Part shown: positions 31,401-41,135 of the stretch, in pieces
Layout: the number at the start of each line of letters is the position of its first letter
Numbering within the stretch: the stretch's first letter is position 1
DNA from: Mauremys mutica
Taxonomy: Eukaryota; Chordata; Testudines; Geoemydidae
Direction: 5' to 3'
DNA length: 64,000 bases
NCBI RefSeq assembly: GCF_020497125.1
Contig: NC_059073.1
Span: forward strand, 8,639,225 to 8,703,224
The notes under the pieces: generated by a model
Told to the model about the DNA's origin: nothing
Seen by the model: the letters and a program-made list of their open reading frames with translations, nothing else
Database searches by the model: none
Made by a program: the position numbers and the translations under genes

Positions 31401-31417
31401 TCCCACCGCTGACACCA
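31401..31417 (-). other. primer binding site, tRNA-Leu type
   Basis: Two bases inside the 5' LTR the minus strand reads TGGTGTCAGCGGTGGGA, complementary to a tRNA 3' end ...TCCCACCGCTG(A/C)CACCA. Vertebrate tRNA-Leu ends closely match, with about one difference. The TGG start and 2-nt spacing are standard. Confidence 0.75.
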
Positions 31418-31419
31418 CG

Positions 31420-31904
31420 TGTGGCAAAGTCCCGTCTCAGTCTCCCCAGCCTCTGCTGTTTTTAGCTCTGGTGAGACCGGCTTGGGTAATGCAGTCCCCC
31501 TTAGAACTCAGGGGAAGTCTGTCCCCTGTCTTCCCATCAGTCTTAGTTCAAATATTTTTTACCCGGCCTTGTAGGAGAGCGTCCTGCCGCTCCTCCTGGG
31601 GAGGCTTGCTGCTTCAACACTCATGGCAGCCGGGCTCCTTCTCTCTCTGCTTTTCCCCCCCCTTCGTTCCTCCCAGGAAGGGGTTTAAAAAGATCTCAGG
31701 CAGCTCCAAGTTGGAATCAGCTGATCCTAATTACCCTCAGGTAGCTCCCCTCAGCTGATTCTAATTTGCTACTTTGGTAACCCTTTCTCAGCTGAACCTG
31801 GTTGACCTGTAGTTGCCTCTCAGTTGATAAGGAGGAGGGCCTTTTAACCCTCTGGGACTGACTCCTCCCCCCCTCTTGCAACTGTCTGTCCTGAGTTTAT
31901 CACA
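31420..31904 (-). repeat. gypsy LTR (5' LTR in element sense), 485 bp
   Basis: It begins and ends as its partner at 26,389-26,877. About 99% identity outside the 4-bp indel. The sequence tttttaaacc on the minus strand could serve as a weak TATA box; I cannot place the transcription start. Confidence 0.96.
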
Positions 31905-31908
31905 GTAT

Positions 31909-32928
31909 CTATTATGTGTGTCATATGCACCATACTGCCAAAAGCTAAAGGTGATTCTCCATTAGCTCCACTGTTAAAAGCCTATGCTTTCAGGACAAGA
32001 GGGTGCAGGTGCTCTCTGTGTAGTTGCTGTGGCATTTCCATGGTTCGCAGCATAGTGAGGAAATCCTAGGTGCTCGCAGATTTTAAACCTGTTGCCAGCA
32101 TGATAATCCCTCCTGTACGACAACTAAATTCTGCCCTTGGACGTGAGTGTTTCCTGCCCGCTGAAGTCAGTAGAAGCTATATGAGCATAGCAGACCCCAA
32201 TTCTGTTAAATGTGTTCATCACTGGCATAGCACCCAGCAGGACTGGCCTTGTGCCATACAGTCAATCTCCAGCCTTTTCCCCAGTCGCTAGCGTTTTATG
32301 GTGAATAAAAAGGACAAATCACAGATAGTCGATGCCATCCTACCTGAAGCAAGAATGCGTGTCACAGGCTGCAGCAAAATTCTAGGAGACTGAATTATTC
32401 AGCTCTAGGAAACATATCCCGATACAACTGCTGCTGTGAGGTGCACTGTCTTGGAAATGAATTAGAAGCTTACACACAAACACCCTCTGAAATCAGACGA
32501 TTGCAGCTTCTTATCTAGAAGGAGAAGTGTGAGAAAAACGTGTTTCAAGTATGTAATGGGCCAAATACGTAGTGGGCCAAAGCTATGGAAATCAACGGTG
32601 ATACCTAAATCAGGGTTCAGTTTGCCTCGTCGGTCAGAAAGAGGAATGGAAGGGAGAAGGTCAGTCTTTTGGTGTCACTAAGCAGCCGGAAGCGTGGCTT
32701 TCCAAAGGACTGTCTCTGTGACCCAAGGGACATAGTGAGCTGCAGGCTCTGCATTCAGTGAGTTTTCTTCGCTGATGATTCCACCTCTTCAAGTTCTGCT
32801 TCATTTGTTTGCTGGAGTCAGTCGGTGTCGCGCCGTTACCTGTCGTTACTTTCCTTTGAGCAGTCAGAACTAATTTCCCCGGAGAACTTTCTCCCCAGCC
32901 TCATGCATTGCACATTCCCAGCTCAATC
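31909..32928. other. no gene seen
   Basis: About 1 kb of apparently single-copy sequence. Confidence 0.5.
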
Positions 32929-32929
32929 C

Positions 32930-33115
32930 AAGTTCTCTGCCACAGACTCCTTCTGTAAACTGGGGCAAGTCACTTTAATCAGTCTGTGCCTCGGTTTCCC
33001 ACTGGTAAAACAGGGGAAAGTTTGACTTTCTTTCTGGCTTTGTCTTTTCGACTTAGACTGTACACTCTTTGGGCAGGGACTGTGTATGCAGAGCTCAGAT
33101 GGGATATACTCATAA
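32930..33115 (+). mobile_element. MIR-like CORE-SINE fragment
   Basis: Contains ggggcaagtcactttaatca, tgtgcctcggtttccc and gtaaaacaggggaaag in MIR order, then gactgtacactctttgggca. Confidence 0.65.
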
Positions 33116-33129
33116 TGCAGGTGAGGTAC

Positions 33130-34200
33130 AGTGGTTAAGGAAGAGCTGAAGGACAAAATCCTTGGACGTTTCAGTTATCCTCACGCCGCTACTTTGCTCT
33201 TCACTGACTCTACCCGCAACCATGGCCGTACCCGTTCTGTATTAGCATTCATAACAGCTTGGGCATATTTTACATTTGCTACCATTAAAGTAATCGGCCT
33301 GTCATCTAAACTGGCAAATGGATTGGATGGGGGGGGACCTACCCCACTGGAAAAAATTAATGTGTGTGTACGGTTCAGAGCCAAGCAAAAAGTTGCCTTG
33401 GAGCGACTAATTAGCCGCGCTGATGACAAAGGGAACATAAAAAGAAGGTACATTTTAAAGGCAGCTCTCTAACCAAGGTACTCAAACAGCCATTTCCATC
33501 TGCCTGGGATGAGCAACTACGCATGAATTAGGCTCCTGTGTACCATATGTCTGTTTGTTTCCATCTTTATCCTCTTTCCAAAGCTGTTTGAAGACAGAAT
33601 GCCGGGTTAGTGGTTTAGAGGTCAGACAAGATCAGTCCCAGGCAAATATATAAATAAATAAACCCTCTGCCTAATCATTTTTGGAACGGAATTAGCATAA
33701 TTTGTCCCCACGTTAGATGTTTTACCGACAAAGGCAGAAATGAAAGGAGACAGGCGATAATGAATGGCTAATATTTGCTTAATAGAGTTAAATAAAATAA
33801 GCTTCCAATGTCATCACTGTCGGAAACAGAGATCTAAATGATTGCAACCTTTCTTTCTCTTTGGCGCTGCGTGGAGAGGGCCTGTGGTATGCTTATAGCC
33901 AGGGGCTGGCGGAGGGAGCGAGCCGTTATGCGTCTAATTGGAAAGGTATCAAAAAGCCAAACAAGCCCTTTGCAATTAACTCTGTCCGTATGGCAAAACC
34001 CTGGTCAAGACGTCACCTGGCATCTGCTCTTGGGACATTCTCGATAGAGGAGAGGGTCAAAGCTGATGGTAATGTTTTGAGAGGGAGATGTGCTCGAGGG
34101 GCTGTGAATTGCCCCTCTGCCATTCTTCAGGGTGAGTTCTGTGCTGCTGGAAAGCGCCAGGTTGACCATCCTAGGGGTTGAGGCCACAAAACAGGTATCA
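33130..34200. other. repeat-poor stretch, candidate conserved non-coding sequence
   Basis: Over 1 kb without any mobile element, in a window where repeats are dense. It is rich in homeodomain-like TAAT cores (gactaattagccgcgctga near 33,405, ggctaatatttgcttaatag near 33,770). Open frames at 33,131-33,472 and 33,861-34,181 carry no recognised domain. Function is inference only. Confidence 0.3.
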
Positions 34201-34383
34201 GGCAGGCAGTGGCAGTGTTGTTAATTAGGATTGTTTACTCATTGAGTGCTGTCAGGGCATAAAGCACAGGGGGAGACAGGGTCCTGCCTACAGTCCAGAT
34301 CAGACACATGCTGCAATTCAGACTCACAATGTGAAAATCACTCCCCATGCAGAAGGCCAGCCCATGGCCTATGCACCACTTAA

Positions 34384-34415
34384 CTTAAGAACATAAGAAC
34401 ATAAGAACATAAGAA
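34384..34415 (-). repeat. CR1 terminal octamer repeat
   Basis: The plus strand shows about four aagaacat units; CR1 elements end in short tandem octamers rather than poly(A), and these help prime reverse transcription. Confidence 0.85.
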
Positions 34416-34596
34416 AGGCCGTACCGGGTCAGACCAAAGGTCCATCTAGCCCAGTATCTGTCTACCGACAGTGGCCAATGCCAGGTGCCCCTGAGGGAGT
34501 GAACCTAAAAGGCAACGATCAAGTGATCTCTCTCCTGCCATCCATCTCCATCCTCTGACGAACAGAGGCTAGGGACACCATTCTTACCCATCCTGG

Positions 34597-37386
34597 CTAA
34601 TAGCCATTTATGGACTTAGCCACCATGAATTTATCCAGTCCCCTTTTAAACATTGTTATAGTCCTAGCCTTCACAACCTCCTCAGGTAAGGAGTTCCACA
34701 AGTTGACTGTGCGCTGCGTGAAGAAGAACTTCCTTTTATTTGTTTTAAACCTGCTGCCTAGTAATTTCATTTGGTGACCCCTAGTTCTTGTATTATGGGA
34801 ATAAGTAAATAACTTTTCCTTATCCACTTTCTCAACATCACTCATGATTTTATATACCTCTATCATGTCCCCCCTTAGTCTTCTCTTTTCCAAACTGAAG
34901 AGTCCTAGCCTCTTTAATCTTTCCTCATATGGGACCCTCTCTAAACCCCTAATCATTTTAGTTGCTCTTTTCTGAATCTTTTCTAGTGCTAGAATATCTT
35001 TTTTGAGGTGAGGAGACCACATCTGTACACAGTATTCGAGATGTGGGCGTACCATGGATTTATATAAGGGCAATAATATATTCTCAGTCTTATTCTCTAT
35101 CCCCTTTTTAATGATTCCTAACATCCTGTTTGCTTTTTTGACCGCCTCTGCACACTGCGTGGACATCTTCAGAGAACTATCCACGATAACTCCAAGATCT
35201 TTTTCCTGACTCGTTGTAGCTAAATTAGCCCCCATCATGTTGTATGTATAGTTGGGGTTATTTTTTCCAATGTGCATTACTTTACATTTATCCACATTAA
35301 ATTTCATTTGCCATTTTGTTGCCCAATCACTTAGTTTTGTGAGATCTTTTTGAAGTTCTTCACAATCTGCTTTGGTCTTAACTATCTTGAGTAGTTTAGT
35401 ATCATCTGCAAACTTTGCCACCTCACTGTTTACCCCTTTCTCCAGATCATTTATGAATAAATTGAATAGGATTGGTCCTAGGACTGACCCTTGGGGAACA
35501 CCACTAGTTACCCCTCTCCATTCTGAGAATTTACCATTAATTCCTACCCTTTGTTCCCTGTCCATTAACCAGTTCTCAATCCATGAAAGGACCTTTCCTT
35601 TTATCCCATGACAGCTTAATTTACGTAAGAGCCTTTGGTGAGGGACCTTGTCAAAGGCTTTCTGGAAATCTAAGTACACTATGTCCACCGGATCCCCCTT
35701 GTCCACATGTTTGTTGACCCCTTCAAAGAACTCTAATAGATTAGTAAGACACGATTTCCCTTTACAGAAACCATGTTGACTATTGCTCAAGAGTTTATGT
35801 TTTTCTATGTGTCTGACAATTTTATTCTTTACTATTGTTTCAACTAATTTGCCCGGTACCGACGTTAGACTTACCGGTCTGTAATTGCCGGGATCACCCC
35901 TAGAGCCCTTTTTAAATATTGGCGTTACATTAGCTAACTTCCAGTCATTGGGTACCGAAGCCGATTTAAAGGACAGGTTACAAACCTTAGTTAATAGTTC
36001 CGCAACTTCACATTTGAGTTCTTTCAGAACTCTTGGGTGAATGCCATCTGGTCCCGGTGACTTGTTAATGTTGAGTTTATCAATTAATTCCAAAACCTCC
36101 TCTAGTGACACTTCAATCTGTGACAGTTCCTCAGATTTGTCACCTACAAAAGCCAGCTCAGGTTTGGGAATCTCCCTAACATCCTCAGCCGTGAAGACTG
36201 AAGCAAAGAATCCATTTAGTTTCTCCGCAATGACTTTATCATCTTTAAGCGCTCCTTTTGAATTTTGATCATCAAGGGGCCCCACTGGTTGTTTAGCAGG
36301 CTTCCTGCTTCTGATGTACTTAAAAAACATTTTGTTATTACCTTTGGAGTTTTTGGCTAGCCGTTCTTCAAACTCCTCTTTGGCTTTTCTTATTACACTC
36401 TTGCACTTAAGTTGGCAGTGTTTGTGCTCCTTTCTATTTGCCTCACTAGGATTTGACTTCCACTTTTTAAAGGAAGTCTTTTTATCTCTCATTGCTTCTT
36501 TTACATGGTTGTTAAGCCACGGTGGCTCTTTTTTAGTTCTCTTACTGTTTTTCTTAATTTGGGGTATACATTGAAGTTGGGCCTCTATTATGGTGTCTTT
36601 AAAAAGGGCCCACGCAACTTGCAGGGATTTCACTTTAGTCACTGTACCTTTTAACTTTTGTCTAACTAACCCCCTCATTTTTGTATAGTTCCCCCTTTTG
36701 AAATTAAAGGCCACAGTGTTGGGCAGTTGAGATGTTCTTCCCCTCACAGGGATGTTGAATGCTATTGTATTATGGTCACTATTTCCAAGCGGTCCTGCTA
36801 TAGTTACCTCTTGGACCAGCTCCTGTGCTCCACTCAAGATTAAATCTAGAGTCGCCTCTCCCCGTGTGGGTTCCCGTACCAGCTGCTCCATGAAGCAGTC
36901 ATTTAAAGTATCGAGAAATTTTATCTCGGCATTTCGTCCTGAAGTGAAATGTTCCCAGTCAATATGGGGATAATTGAAATCCCCCACTATTATTGGGTTC
37001 TTAATTTTGATAGCCTCTCTAATTTCCCTTAGCATTTCATCATCACTATTACTGTCCTGGTCAGGTGGTCGATAATAGATCCCTACTGTTATATTTTTAC
37101 TAGAGCATGAAATTTCTATCCATAGAGACTCTATGGAACCTGTGGATTCGCTTAAGATTTTTACTTCATTTGAATCTACACTTTCTTTAACATATAGTGC
37201 CACTCCTCCCCCTGCACGGCCTGTTCTGTCCTTCCGATATATTTTGTACCCCGGAATGATTGTGTCCCATTGATTGCTCTCAGTCCACCAGGTTTCTGTG
37301 ATGCCCATTATATCTATATCCTCCTTTATCACAAGACACTCTAGTTCACCCATCTTATTATTTAGACTTCTGGCATTTGTGTACAA
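34597..37386 (-). CDS. CR1 ORF2: endonuclease and reverse transcriptase
   Basis: The 929-codon frame is uninterrupted. An AP-type endonuclease occupies residues 1-220, with NARSLNNK at 4-11, ITETWW at 29-34, VGDFN at 134-138 and NSDHN at 202-206, giving the E, D and H residues expected. RT spans about 440-720: SPGPDGIHP, FKKGSRGDPGNYRPVSLTS, YLDFQKAFD (571-579), SGVPQGSVLGP (628-638) and the catalytic FADD (659-662). The conserved C-terminal region follows ([36 protein letters not shown]). The listed start is a TTG inside a conserved motif; the true N-terminus lies further upstream but is out of frame because of the 238-bp duplication. It nicks DNA and copies CR1 RNA at the target. Confidence 0.96.
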   Translation of the reverse strand: MYTNARSLNNKMGELECLVIKEDIDIMGITETWWTESNQWDTIIPGYKIYRKDRTGRAGGGVALYVKESVDSNEVKILSESTGSIESLWIEISCSSKNITVGIYYRPPDQDSNSDDEMLREIREAIKIKNPIIVGDFNYPHIDWEHFTSGRNAEIKFLDTLNDCFMEQLVREPTRGEATLDLILSGAQELVQEVTIAGPLGNSDHNTIAFNIPVRGRTSQLPNTVAFNFKRGNYTKMRGLVRQKLKGTVTKVKSLQVAWALFKDTIIEAQLQCIPQIKKNSKRTKKEPPWLNNHVKEAMRDKKTSFKKWKSNPSEANRKEHKHCQLKCKSVIRKAKEEFEERLAKNSKGNNKMFFKYIRSRKPAKQPVGPLDDQNSKGALKDDKVIAEKLNGFFASVFTAEDVREIPKPELAFVGDKSEELSQIEVSLEEVLELIDKLNINKSPGPDGIHPRVLKELKCEVAELLTKVCNLSFKSASVPNDWKLANVTPIFKKGSRGDPGNYRPVSLTSVPGKLVETIVKNKIVRHIEKHKLLSNSQHGFCKGKSCLTNLLEFFEGVNKHVDKGDPVDIVYLDFQKAFDKVPHQRLLRKLSCHGIKGKVLSWIENWLMDREQRVGINGKFSEWRGVTSGVPQGSVLGPILFNLFINDLEKGVNSEVAKFADDTKLLKIVKTKADCEELQKDLTKLSDWATKWQMKFNVDKCKVMHIGKNNPNYTYNMMGANLATTSQEKDLGVIVDSSLKMSTQCAEAVKKANRMLGIIKKGIENKTENILLPLYKSMVRPHLEYCVQMWSPHLKKDILALEKIQKRATKMIRGLERVPYEERLKRLGLFSLEKRRLRGDMIEVYKIMSDVEKVDKEKLFTYSHNTRTRGHQMKLLGSRFKTNKRKFFFTQRTVNLWNSLPEEVVKARTITMFKRGLDKFMVAKSINGY

Positions 37387-37775
37387 GCACTTTAAAAACT
37401 TGTCCCTGTTTATTAGCCTACCTTTTTCTGATGTGCCAGATTCTTTTTTATGTGACTGTTTATCATCTGATCCAGCCCTTACATTATACTTCTCATTCCT
37501 CTGCTCCTGACTATAACCTGGAGATTCTCTATCATCAGATGCCCATTATATCTATATCCTCCTTTATCACAAGACACTCTAGTTCACCCATCTTATTATT
37601 TAGACTTCTGGCATTTGTGTACAAGCACTTTAAAAACTTGTCCCTGTTTATTAGCCTACCTTTTTCTGATGTGCCAGATTCTTTTTTATGTGACTGTTTA
37701 TCATCTGATCCAGCCCTTACATTATACTTCTCATTCCTCTGCTCCTGACTATAACCTGGAGATTCTCTATCATCA
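37300..37775. repeat. exact 238-bp tandem duplication inside CR1 ORF2
   Basis: Copies 37,300-37,537 and 37,538-37,775 appear identical, starting gatgcccattatatc. The length is not a multiple of three, so the ORF2 N-terminal segment (frame 37,535-37,810, MDRTQTSLRG to DIDIMGI) is out of frame with the rest. Identity indicates a recent event, or an assembly artefact. Confidence 0.92.
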
Positions 37776-37810
37776 GACTCTCCCCTAAGAGAAGTCTGAG
37801 TCCGATCCAC
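37535..37810 (-). CDS. CR1 ORF2 N-terminal segment, cut off by the duplication
   Basis: The 91-codon frame begins MDRTQTSLRGESDDRESP, an acidic/polar leader, then reaches YTNARSLNNK and ends at a stop just after ITE would be expected, where the second duplicate copy begins in another frame. Its start ATG is 33 bp downstream of the ORF1 stop codon, as expected for CR1 ORF2. It would yield only a truncated product. Confidence 0.85.
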   Translation of the reverse strand: MDRTQTSLRGESDDRESPGYSQEQRNEKYNVRAGSDDKQSHKKESGTSEKGRLINRDKFLKCLYTNARSLNNKMGELECLVIKEDIDIMGI

Positions 37811-37845
37811 ACGCTCCTCTGCAGCAGTCGGCTTTCCCCCATCTC

Positions 37846-38769
37846 CTAGTTTAAAAACTGCTCTACAACCTTTTTAATGTTTAGTGCCAGCAGTCTGGTT
37901 CCACTTTGGTTTAGGTGGAGCCCATCTCTCCTGTATAGGCTCCTCCCATCCCAGAAGTTTCCCCAGTTCCTAATGAACGTGAACCCCTCCTCTCTACACC
38001 ATCGTCTCATCCACGCATTGAGACTCTGAAGCTCTGCCTGCCTACCTGGCCCTGCACGTGGAACTGGGAGCATTTCTGAAAATGCCACCATAGAGGTCCT
38101 GGATTTCAGTCTCTTCCCTAGCAGCCTAAATTTGGCTTCCAGGACATCTCTCCTACCCTTCCCTATGTCATTGGTACCTACATGTACCACGACCACCGGC
38201 TCCTCCCCAGCACTACACATAAGTCTATCTAGATGCCTCGAGAGATCCGCAACCTTCGCACCAGGCAGGCAAGTCACCATACGGTTCTCCCGGTCATCAC
38301 AGACCCAGCTATCTACATTTCTAATAATCGAATCTCCCATTACTAACACCTGCCTTTTCCTAGAAACTCGAGTTCCCTCCCCTGGAGAGGCAACCTCAGT
38401 GCGAGAGGTAACCCCAGCACCATCTGGAAGGAGGGTCCCAACTACGGGAAGGTTTCCCTCTGCTCCCATTGACTGCTCTACTTCCCTGAGCCCTTCTTCC
38501 TCCTCAACAGCACAGGAGCTGTCTAAGCGGAGGTGGGACAATTCTACAGTGTCCCGGAAAGCCTCATCAACATACCTCTCTGCCTCTCTCAGCAACTACA
38601 GTTCCGCCACCCTGGCCTCCAAAGTCCGTACATGGTCTCTGAGGGCCAGGAGCTCCTTGCACCGACTGCACACATACGCCACCCGCCCACAGGGCAGGTA
38701 ATCATACATGCGACAGTCAGTGCAATAAACTGGATAGCCCCCACTCTGCTGCTGGGCTTCTGCCTGCAT
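37846..38769 (-). CDS. CR1 ORF1: zinc-finger-like N-terminus plus SGNH esterase
   Basis: The open part (37,846-38,595) has 249 codons. It contains VLVMGDSIIRNVD (block I, GDS with catalytic serine), VVVHVGTNDIGKG (block III, GTND) and YRRDGLHLN (block V, DxxH), an SGNH-hydrolase/esterase domain known from CR1-type ORF1 proteins. Upstream in the same frame an ATG at 38,769 starts a stretch with YCTDC, C and YVCSRC cysteines, a likely zinc finger, followed by a leucine-rich coiled coil. One TAG at 38,596-38,598 separates the two parts. The protein binds element RNA and may act on lipids; its exact role is not settled. Confidence 0.92.
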
Positions 38770-39262
38770 TGTCTCCTAGTTAGTGAAAGGGTGGTTTACG
38801 GAAAGTAGTTTTAGAATGTAGTTTGGTATATAGGTTATAGGGTTTTAGGGGGGGCTACAGGGAAGGGGTTAGGGCCGGCAAGGGACTCCCACTCCCTTTC
38901 CAAACTCCCTTGCGAAACTCCCTGTTAGCAGCCCCTGTTCGCAAAGCTCCCTGGTCGCTTGTGCGCGGCTTTATAAAGCCCTGGCCTGAGTGAATGCCCC
39001 GCCCACTGATTAAGGCTCAGCCAATTACCAGAGGCTTCGAGCTTTCAAACCTGCCTCCAACTGCCAGCCAGAGCACACGGTCCCTCAAACAACCAAACAA
39101 ACAAACAGACTGACAAACACAAGCTCAGCACACAGCAAGTAACCCCCAAACACAAACAAACACACACTACAGACAGTCACTTACCCCACAGATGCTGTAT
39201 TAGCTCCTCCTTCACCTGGAGAACTCCCTTGCGAAACTCCCTGTTAGAGAACCAAACTTCTT
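38770..39262 (-). promoter_or_regulatory. CR1 5' UTR with internal promoter region
   Basis: GC-rich sequence upstream of ORF1 has a TATA-like tttataaa at 38,970-38,977 and a 25-bp motif (aactcccttgcgaaactccc...) that occurs twice, at 38,903 and 39,222, 319 bp apart. A splice-donor-like ggggtaagtgac occurs on the minus strand near 39,183. LINE 5' UTRs carry internal promoters, so this is a plausible regulatory region. Confidence 0.55.
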
Positions 39263-39285
39263 CTTCAACCATCCCAAACTAACAG

Positions 39286-39445
39286 GGGTTGGGAAGAAAT
39301 TTCCCCTATGGGCAGGTTACACCATAGTTACACTACTGTGGGTTGCCTTGCACAGTCTTTGAAGGATCTGGTGTTGGCCACTGCCAAAGACGGGATACTG
39401 GAGAAAATGGACCCAGGGTCTCATCTAATATGGCAAATCTAGTGT
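39286..39445 (+). mobile_element. CR1-like LINE, 3' end, diverged
   Basis: Contains gggaagaaatttcccctatg, tggtgttggccactgcc and gggatactgg in the order of a CR1 tail. It abuts the 5' end of the large CR1. Confidence 0.55.
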
Positions 39446-40076
39446 ACCAAAGTTCATCATCCAGCACTGATCATCCTATGCACTGAATTCAGCAGGGGTC
39501 CTGTGGAAAACTAGTATGTGATTGTGGAATTCAAGATTGTATCATAACGCATATGCACAAGAGAGTCGAATTAAAGATGCCCAGACAACCTTTGTCCTGC
39601 GATTTCCTTGCTTTTGAGTGCTTGACTTTACAAATTTAACGATTTAACACCCTTTCGAGTGTGTAGTCTATGTATATCTTGGTCTGTCTCTCTCTCATGA
39701 TGTATGGAAGGAAGGCACTCACATATAGTTTGTGGGTCAGAGATAAGGTTGTTTATTATAAGAATTTGGCTCATCTCTAATTCCTGTGAAGTGCATTTCT
39801 GGCGCGTGGTGTAAAATAATGAAAGCCCACGGGTTGGTGTAAATTAGACAGATCATCTGTCAGATAGCACTGGGCATATTAATGCAAATTTCTGCCTTCA
39901 ATGTGGCATAAATAGCAGGGACATTGAGAATTAAAGGAGGAAAAACAGTTCCATAAGATTTATCGCACAAAGGGGCATCTTTTCTCCTAGAATATAGCAT
40001 CCAGGGGAGCTCATTAAACAGTGGAATGAGGAAAGCTGGATGGGTATGACGGGCTACAGACGTTCACTTCTAGAAC
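39446..40076. other. no gene seen
   Basis: About 630 bp without recognised features. Confidence 0.45.
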
Positions 40077-40554
40077 GGGTTTCAGAGTATAAGCCGTGTT
40101 AGTCTGTATCTGCAAAAGGAACAGGAGTACTTGTGGCACTTTAGAGACTAACAAATTTATTTGAGCATAAGCTTTCATGGGCTAAAACCCACTTCATCGG
40201 ATGCATAGAATGGAACACACAGAAAGAAGATATTTATACATACAGAGAACATGAAAAGATGGGAGTAGCCATGCCAACTGGAAGAGGCCAATCATTTGAG
40301 ATGAGCTATCATCAGCAGGAGAGAGAAAAAAAACCTTTGAAGTGATAATCGAGATGACCCATAGAAGGTGTGAGGATATTTTAACATGGGGAAATAGATT
40401 CAATTAGTGTAATGACCCAACCATTCCCAGTCTCTATTCAAACCTACGTTAATTATTATCTAATTTGCATATAAATTCAAGTTCAGCAGTTTCTCTTTGG
40501 AGTCTGTTTTTGAAGTTTTTTGTTACAAAATTGCCACCTTCAAGTCTGTCACTC

Positions 40555-40735
40555 AGTGGTTAGAGAGGTTGAAGTGTTCTCCCACTGGTTTTTGAATGTT
40601 ATGATTCCTGATGTCATTTTTGTGTCCATTTATTCTTTTGTATAGAGACTGTCCGGTTTGGCCAATGTACATGGCAGAGGGGCATTACTGGCACATGATG
40701 GCATATATCATGTTGGTAGAATGAGCCCCTGATGG
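40555..40735 (-). pseudogene. Penelope GIY-YIG endonuclease remnant
   Basis: The minus strand reads CPSAMYIGQTGQSL, then KRINGHK and PVGEHF. YIGQTG is the second core motif of the GIY-YIG nuclease. Stop codons interrupt it, including one before CPSAM and one after the HF motif. The second copy of this domain, at 17,987-18,223, is more open. Confidence 0.75.
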
Positions 40736-41135
40736 TGTGACTGATGTGACTAGGTCCTATGATGGTGTCACTTGAATAGATATGTGGACAGAGTTGGCAT
40801 CGGGCTTTGTTGCAAGGAGAGGTTCCTGGGTTAGTGTTTATGTTGTATGGTGTGCAGTTGCTGGTATTTGCTTCAGGTTGGGGGGCTGTCTGTAAGCGAG
40901 GACTGGTCTGTCTCCCAAGATCTCTTTCAGGATAGGTTGTAGATCATCTTTCAGGATCATCTTTCAGGATAGGTTGTAGATCTTTGATGATGTGCTGGAG
41001 AGGTTTCAGTTGGGGGCTGAAGGTGACGGCTAGTTGCGTTCTGTTATTTTCTTTGTTGGGCCTGTCCTGTAGTAGGTGACTTCTGGGTACTCTTCTGGCT
41101 CTGTCAATCTGTTTTTTCACTTCAGCAGGTGGATA

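Larger units (their letters stand above)
26389..31904 (-). mobile_element. complete Ty3/gypsy LTR retrotransposon, Gmr1-like
   Basis: LTRs lie at 26,389-26,877 and 31,420-31,904, with target duplication GTAT at 26,385-26,388 and 31,905-31,908. On the minus strand the order is 5' LTR, tRNA-primer site, gag, protease, integrase, reverse transcriptase, RNase H, polypurine tract, 3' LTR. Integrase before RT is unusual for Ty3/gypsy and is the hallmark of the Gmr1 group. The coding region is one frame broken only by a TGA at 28,574-28,576. The LTRs differ by about four substitutions and a 4-bp indel, so the insertion is young. Confidence 0.96.
34384..39262 (-). mobile_element. near full-length CR1 LINE
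   Basis: On the minus strand: 5' UTR (about 38,770-39,262), ORF1 (37,846-38,769), ORF2 (34,597 to about 37,810) and 3' UTR (34,384-34,596) ending in four cttatgtt-type octamers. Full-length CR1 copies are rare because most are truncated at the 5' end. Lesions are few: one TAG in ORF1 and a 238-bp tandem duplication that shifts the frame near the start of ORF2. Confidence 0.95.

Noticed and set aside
38132..38701. 189-codon plus-strand frame
   Set aside because: It is antisense to CR1 ORF1, which has clear SGNH motifs.
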